Shown in pieces: positions 59,901-64,000 of a stretch of DNA of 64,000 nt. The notes beneath the pieces were generated by a model. It saw only the letters and a program-made list of their open reading frames with translations. It was not told the DNA's origin and made no database searches. Position 1 is the stretch's first letter; the number at the start of each line of letters is the position of its first letter. The translations under genes were made by a program, and so were the position numbers. Origin of the DNA: Embiotoca jacksoni (taxonomy: Eukaryota > Chordata > Actinopteri > Embiotocidae); the NCBI GenBank assembly GCA_022577435.1, contig JAKOON010000006.1:13586501-13650500 (forward strand), given 5' to 3'.

Positions 59901-62900
59901 AGAAAAGGAGAAGAATTAAACGGACACATGTTTTGTCTGGAGGTTATTCCCGTAGCGTCTTCTCCAGTACAATTTTCTCCGGTCTTACCCTCTGTAGGGT
60001 CCACTGCCCTCCAGGTGGCATTGAAGCCTGTGTCCACCACCTTGTCATTGGAGGAGAAGCTGATGTGAAGTGTATTTCCATCACTCACCATGTCTTTAGG
60101 GGCGACATGACTGCAGTATGTGCCTGAGGTAAAAATTAAGACGTGTTAGCCTCTGTCCTAACAGCTTATGTATGAGATTTTAAATCTAGCATATCTCTAC
60201 TGCTGCTTACCTATGTCTATTTGTCCTATTTTTATGTCATATATGCATTAAGTGGACAAACGAACCTGTCATATAGGACAGAGATACCACGGATCGGAAG
60301 TGGCACAGCTGTAGGCTCAGAGCTACACCCGTCAGTCTGTTTTATGTGACATTTTACTGCACAGTAAAAAAAAGTGGAGGGGAACGCACACCTATTCCAG
60401 AGCACATGGAGGGAAACACAGAAATTGAGAATGGGGAAGCTTCACACTTATCAACCTTTTAATAAGTTTTCAGGCAATCAATCTCTATTTTTTAATGTAT
60501 GTAGCGACTGAAAGGGTTTTCTTGCTTACATGCAGAGGGGATTTTTAATTCTTTAGTGTTAAGATGAAATGCTGTCTGGGTCTCCAGGTTAAAGACTGAG
60601 GTTGCTATTAGCTTTTAAAGTTGAATTTGACCTTAGATTTCTATAATGTTTTTGCTTTTTTGTATTTCTAGACACAATAGATGGTTCTGTCTTAGAGCGT
60701 TTTATGTATATTTACTCAGCAGATAATGGTAATGCAAATTATTTAGATGATTTTTATTAACAACATTTGGAACCTATTCTGCCTTATTTGACCTCAAATA
60801 TTGAATTGAGGGCTTATGTGTCAAGATAAAAAAAAATATATTTTGTGGATTGCTTTCCTGAAGATGTTTTTATTTTGACTCTAGTTTTATTTTTCTAATT
60901 TGGTTTCTTTGGACAAATGGACCTGTTTTTGTTTTGCCAGAGAGACAACTTTTGGATTTGATCTTAATGAAGTATGTCAAAAACTTTAGAAGTTGCAATA
61001 ATTTGTCAGTCCACTGTGACATGTCATAACAGATGATAGGCTGTAGTTACTGTTCTGAAGTGGTTAAACTAGGTTGTGGGGATGCAGTAACCTACATTAA
61101 TGACATCAAAGAATACAAATTCATTATCAGCTGTCGCAAAATGAAAGCAGATATTCACCTACCTAGACTTCCTGTTCTGTCTGTGAGGCTGACTTTGTCA
61201 TTGATGCACATCTGACTCTCCTCCAGGGAAAAATTGTAGAAATGGAGGTGGACCAATTTGCCCGCAGGCACCTGGACGTTCCACTGGCAACACGCTTTGC
61301 TGTTGTAGCTGCCAGGGTAACCCATAGAGGACAAAGTGCCACCTGTGCCGGTCAAGTCCTTTGACCCGCCACAGCCAGATGCTACACAAGGAGAACAGAA
61401 GGTGAAAACCAGCAATACACTCATTTAGATTGTTAGTAAAGTGGGTCAGTTTAGATGGCTGGATTCATACTGTGCTCATTGTACATGTCTCTGCGGATGA
61501 CATTGGAGATCCAGGGGAGGTAGGCAGAGGAGCGGGTGAACACAGAGGGCTTCTTATTCATAATGCACCCAATAGGGCCAAAGCTGGTTATACCATGAAC
61601 TTCCCAAGGACCACCAGGGGCATCCTGGCAAACCAGTGGACCGCCTGAATCTCCCTGTCAAAGTCACAAATCAACATTAACACACAGATGCATTAAAAAA
61701 AAAAAAATAAAAAAAAAAAGTTTTCTCATTGATGGGTAGAACAATGTAGCATTTTTGTTACCTGACAGACAGACTTGAGCTCAGGCAGGGTATAACCGCA
61801 GCAGATCATGGAGGTCTTAACCTGGAACCACCAGTAATCCGTCCTCTTGCAGGTGTCAAATGGCACAATGGGGAGGGCGACCTGGTTAAAGGCCTCTGAA
61901 GGTTTAGCATTAAGTGAATCACCTAATAAACACACAAAAAAACCATATAGATGCCAAAGCCGAAGACACGGGGAATAAACAGTCCACCAGATGGCGTACA
62001 AACTACACAGCAATGTTTTTTTTTAACAGCAACAGTCTCTAAGGTGGTGGTGTTTAGTATTTTTTTCTGTGAAAATATCACTTTAAAGTAGCTCCAAAAG
62101 GTCAGTTTTCAGATTATTTGAGCAGGATAAACATGCAAACGTGAAATGTATGTGCTGCTAACGAGTATGAAGTAAAAACTGCACCGGTCTCATCTCCCCA
62201 GCCGGTGGCGTAGCACTTCTTGTCCCCTGGTAGGACTTCCTCGTCAGAGGGAAGGCAGGCAAATGATATCTCATTAGTGGGCATCACCTCCCTGTCCAGC
62301 CTGACCAGGGCAATGTCAAACTCCACAGAGGGCACGGTGGGATACTTGAAGGCCTCATGGCGATAGATACCAGATACACTGAAGCAGCGTTCACTGGCCC
62401 CTGTGTAGGTGAGGTTGTGTTTGCCGAGGCACATGCGCCAACGCTGCAGCTCATCAGCATATCTGGGCAGGAAACCAGCAGATGAATCAATAATTATACT
62501 CCACGGTGTAAACAGTACACATGTCCCCTCATAGAAGATGACTGGATATTGGAGCTGTAATTGACAATTATAGTTTTACAAAAACAAATGACACATTTAT
62601 TTGCAGCCTCCACAGTGTGCTACCTTGCCCTCTAAAGGGGACTGTAGACCATTAGCCAAAGCGTAGAGGCATCTCTAATGAGGCATCGCTCTTACACTGT
62701 TATAAGCTGGAGCTGAAAGCTCAGACACCAATAACTGCCTTCAGAGATTACGCAAATGGGCTTCCAGGAGGTTTGAGGAAACTTTGCAGGAAAAAAACTG
62801 GCCTTAAAAAAAATCTGAACAACATGCTTCCTGTTTTTAAAATGAATGACATTAGCATCTCTAAAATTCCTTTTACACACCCTTATTGATAAGGAAACTG

Positions 62901-63382
62901 ATCATTTACCTCATGAAGCAGTGGGCTGCTGTTAGTACCCAGTTCTTATGAATAAGACTGCCACCACAGATATGGGAGAATTTGGGCTCTGTCTGACTGG
63001 GTGGCCAGACCTGAAACAAACACACACCGGCAAGCAGAGAAGAAACTCATGAAAGATATTAGCATACTGATCATTAAATGTACTAAACGCAACGTGCTAT
63101 CGTCTTACAGATAGTCAGTGAATTAATGAGATACAGGAAAGGACTGAGAAGCATAGAGCAAATTACTCTTTGATATTTTATTATGAGGAATCTGTAACTG
63201 TACTCGTGAATTCTGATGTAATTAGTTGTATATTTATGTGAATTTTCTACCTGCATTAGTGGAGATTCTCACCTGCATGGACACTTGTCAGGGCCAGGAA
63301 TGTGGTGTGGCTGGCTCTCCGTTCACAATGCCTGACATAACAGAAGGAGGACTGGCTGGTTTCCCACATGGGCTAGGCCAGT
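56719..63382 (-). CDS. ovochymase-like protease-CUB-CUB-protease polyprotein, 5' incomplete
   Basis: Fourteen exons give 815 in-phase codons (with stop). Order: trypsin-fold protease 1 (exons 63382 to 61471), CUB1 (61381-59989), CUB2 (59859-59337), protease 2 (59105-56719). Both proteases keep His (LTAAHCF), Asp (DIALV) and Ser (GDSGGP). This layout is that of ovochymases/oviductins, secreted egg-coat or oviduct proteases, so expression in ovary or eggs is plausible but not shown. Residue 189 is Ser in both (SVCQGDS, SACQGDS), pointing to chymotrypsin- or elastase-like rather than trypsin-like specificity. No signal peptide is in the window, and more modules may lie to the right. An in-frame TGA at 63288-63290 breaks protease 1. 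I cannot tell ovch1 from ovch2, so no symbol is given. Confidence 0.85.
57381..57541 (-). CDS. protease 2, exon before the active Ser
   Basis: It encodes NLLPQVAEKLNQAALPIVDF, QTCSKPAYWWDTLRPSMICA and GYESTDELKSACQ. It has the same length (161 nt) and phase as the protease 1 exon. Position 189 is again Ser. Confidence 0.94.
57794..58083 (-). CDS. protease 2 catalytic Asp exon
   Basis: It encodes PNKPSYWRMCLGKHHMNSSM, CYKVDGIIRHEGFVSEQDRT, DITNDIALVHLSEPVTMTTE, then ICLPKPGAVMPAGTPC and FVTSWGDEK. NDIALV holds the catalytic Asp. Confidence 0.95.
58812..58906 (-). CDS. protease 2 catalytic His exon
   Basis: It encodes ASPMLPTPYMHGCGGSLIHE and EWILTAAHCFI. Catalytic His is present. Donor ATTGT|GTAAGA, phase 2, matching the equivalent exon of protease 1. 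Confidence 0.94.
59002..59105 (-). CDS. protease 2 activation-peptide exon
   Basis: It encodes KCGIPAVKPKTSTLR, then VVNGEEVSPHSWSWQVSMQ. The acceptor is taken as TTGGCCAG. LR before VVNGEE is a standard trypsin-type activation site, unlike protease 1. The intact HSWSWQ shows what the protease 1 exon should read. Confidence 0.92.
59337..59519 (-). CDS. CUB domain 2, second exon and linker
   Basis: It encodes RFCGFAPPPTITIPSNTAII, RFLSNGANQQKGFRGYWTT, then a proline-rich linker (PTLPPPPRNLWVNIPL) leading to protease 2. Donor CTAA|GTGAGT, phase 1. Confidence 0.92.
59638..59859 (-). CDS. CUB domain 2, first exon
   Basis: It encodes PCGGLFSSNQGEITSPNWPT, DYQAQTVCTWRINIPLSKTI and HFEVQAVNMLGNCGDYVEIF before NGESMASL. 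Asp in GDYVEI is the usual Ca-binding position of cbCUB domains. Phase 1 to 1. Confidence 0.94.
59989..60123 (-). CDS. CUB domain 1, second exon
   Basis: It encodes YCSHVAPKDMVSDGNTLHIS, FSSNDKVVDTGFNATW and RAVDPTE. FSSN.....GF.ATW is the C-terminal CUB strand, and NAT is a possible glycosylation site. The intron before it is 1.04 kb. Confidence 0.93.
60124..61162 (-). other. ovochymase-like intron inside CUB1 (1.04 kb)
   Basis: AT-rich with no exon-like segment or named repeat. It splits the CUB1 domain in phase 1. Confidence 0.5.
61163..61381 (-). CDS. CUB domain 1, first exon
   Basis: It encodes SGCGGSKDLTGTGGTLSSMG, YPGSYNSKACCQWNVQVPAG and KLVHLHFYNFSLEESQMCIN before DKVSLTDRTGSLG. 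CGG....G.LSS.GYP..Y, a cysteine-paired C.W and the F.(F/L)E pattern are CUB hallmarks. It leaves in phase 1. Confidence 0.93.
61471..61654 (-). CDS. protease 1 catalytic Ser exon
   Basis: It encodes GDSGGPLVCQDAPGGPWEVH, GITSFGPIGCIMNKKPSVFT and RSSAYLPWISNVI. GDSGGP is intact. SFGPIGC and KPSVFT replace the usual SWG.GC and KPGVYT, putting Ser at position 226, which should narrow the S1 pocket. Confidence 0.95.
61762..61922 (-). CDS. protease 1, exon before the active Ser
   Basis: It encodes SLNAKPSEAFNQVALPIVPF, DTCKRTDYWWFQVKTSMICC and GYTLPELKSVCQ, ending CAG|GTAACA. The SVCQ end gives Ser at position 189 of the chymotrypsin numbering. Confidence 0.94.
62185..62462 (-). CDS. protease 1 catalytic Asp exon
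   Basis: It encodes YADELQRWRMCLGKHNLTY, then CFSVSGIYRHEAFKYP, EFDIALVRLDREVMPTNEIS, FACLPSDEEVLPGDKKCYAT and GWGDETG. FDIALV holds the catalytic Asp, and NLT is a possible N-glycosylation site. Confidence 0.95.
62910..63010 (-). CDS. protease 1 catalytic His exon
   Basis: The exon encodes VWPPSQTEPKFSHICGGSLI and HKNWVLTAAHCFM, with catalytic His in TAAHC and the CGGSLI motif. Acceptor TTTCAG, donor GAG|GTAAAT, phase 0 in and 2 out. Confidence 0.95.
63273..63382 (-). CDS. protease 1, activation-peptide exon with in-frame TGA
   Basis: It follows CTTTTTCTAG and reads WPSPCGKPASPPSV, MSGIVNGEPATPHSWP, stop, QVSMQ, then CAG|GTGAGA. IVNGEP is the mature protease start. The TGA (63288-63290) stands where the paralogous exon of protease 2 has TGG (HSWSWQVSMQ), so one G-to-A change explains it. 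The residue before IVNG is Gly, not Arg/Lys, so normal trypsin-type activation would not work. Confidence 0.85.
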
Positions 63383-64000
63383 CTAGAAAAAGATGAGTTT
63401 GTGTATAAATAAAGCCAGATTACACAGAACATTCCTGCTGCTTAAAGATAAGTCCTTGTGTTCCAGGAAGATGGCTTTCAATCACTGATTCATATTATTT
63501 TAGATGATTTTCCAGTCACATGTTTGACACTGCTGTCTACAGTGTTCTTCTGTTTGTCCCTCTATCACTACTCTTCAATGGATCTTCATGCAAACATAAG
63601 CATCCTCCAAATTTCAAGTCCAAAGTCTTTGATGTCACAACATAAGCATACATAAAGATATACATTTTATTTTGCCCATCCAGACAGTTTGCACTAAATT
63701 GTTCCTGTCAATCTAATCTCACATTTTCACCCTTCATCCCGCACTCTTTTTACTTCCGTCAGTCGGCACAATCATGCCAGAGCCTGAGTGGAAAAAAAAA
63801 AAATCTTACAGCCAGTAGAGTCCATCTATAAAACTCTATTTCAGCAATTGGCTTGTCAGGGGCCGGGGCCACCTGGGTCTCATCGCTGGGTGAGGAATGG
63901 AAATCAGGTGACAACCAGCAAGGAAGGAAACTGTAGCAGTTGGTCACTTCACATTGTGTTCTCAGCAAACCAATTCGCCTTGTTTTACTGCACGTCTGGG
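63383..64000 (-). other. upstream part of ovochymase-like gene, exons not resolved
   Basis: A further exon ending in phase 1 is needed. The 69-codon frame at 63968-63759 has no signal peptide or protease/CUB similarity, so I do not assign it. The signal-peptide exon, and perhaps more modules, should lie right of the window. Confidence 0.4.

Noticed and set aside
63288..63290. TGA read as selenocysteine
   Set aside because: The position is a conserved Trp in the protease fold, not a redox site, and no SECIS-like element was seen near the 3' end.
63759..63968. 69-codon frame as the ovochymase first exon
   Set aside because: No signal peptide, no fitting donor phase and no protease similarity.

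Overview
The window looks like teleost fish genomic DNA. It has vertebrate-style split genes with GT-AG introns, long AT-rich introns full of CA/GT microsatellites, a Tc1-type DNA transposon with fish-type inverted/direct repeats, and fish LINE tails. I identified everything by reading; no database search was run. Both recognisable protein genes lie on the minus strand.

Gene 1 (about 0.86-55.6 kb, minus) is most of a FAM13A orthologue. I can place 20 coding exons, from a 27-nt first coding exon (55559-55585, MGAGAMTIC) to an exon ending at 862. They total 2,694 nt, exactly 898 codons, with matching splice phases at every junction. The order is a RhoGAP domain (exons 2-5, arginine finger in EGLFRVNGN), a long disordered region, and a conserved C-terminal half with RRRSSSLGS, TRQRSNTLPKSFGSQLEK and the KPLYDRYRLVKQIL helix. 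The last part of the protein lies left of the window or is unreadable in the GC-rich, homopolymer-rich first 860 bases.

Gene 2 (56.7 to at least 63.4 kb, minus) lies about 1.1 kb upstream of gene 1 in the same orientation. It encodes a secreted-type ovochymase-like polyprotein: S1 protease 1, CUB, CUB, S1 protease 2. Fourteen exons give 815 in-phase codons including the final stop. The two protease modules use the same intron phases, so they look like an internal duplication. The 5' end (signal peptide) was not found and is probably right of the window. A TGA replaces a tryptophan codon in the first exon of protease 1, so this allele may be broken, or the base may be wrong.

Mobile DNA in the fam13a introns includes a decayed Tc1 element (9191-10804) inserted inside an older hAT-like MITE with an 8-bp target duplication (8971-10905), a candidate solo LTR (21079-21471), a LINE 3' fragment (36969-37560), another LINE-type tail (about 53.7-53.9 kb), a 20-bp perfect inverted repeat pair (30.9/31.05 kb), and many simple repeats. 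A CpG- and ETS-motif-rich block at 49.2-49.65 kb inside intron 2 could be a promoter for an unannotated nested transcript.

I saw no bacterial-type system, tRNA, rRNA or CRISPR. Most long open frames in the window are chance frames in introns.
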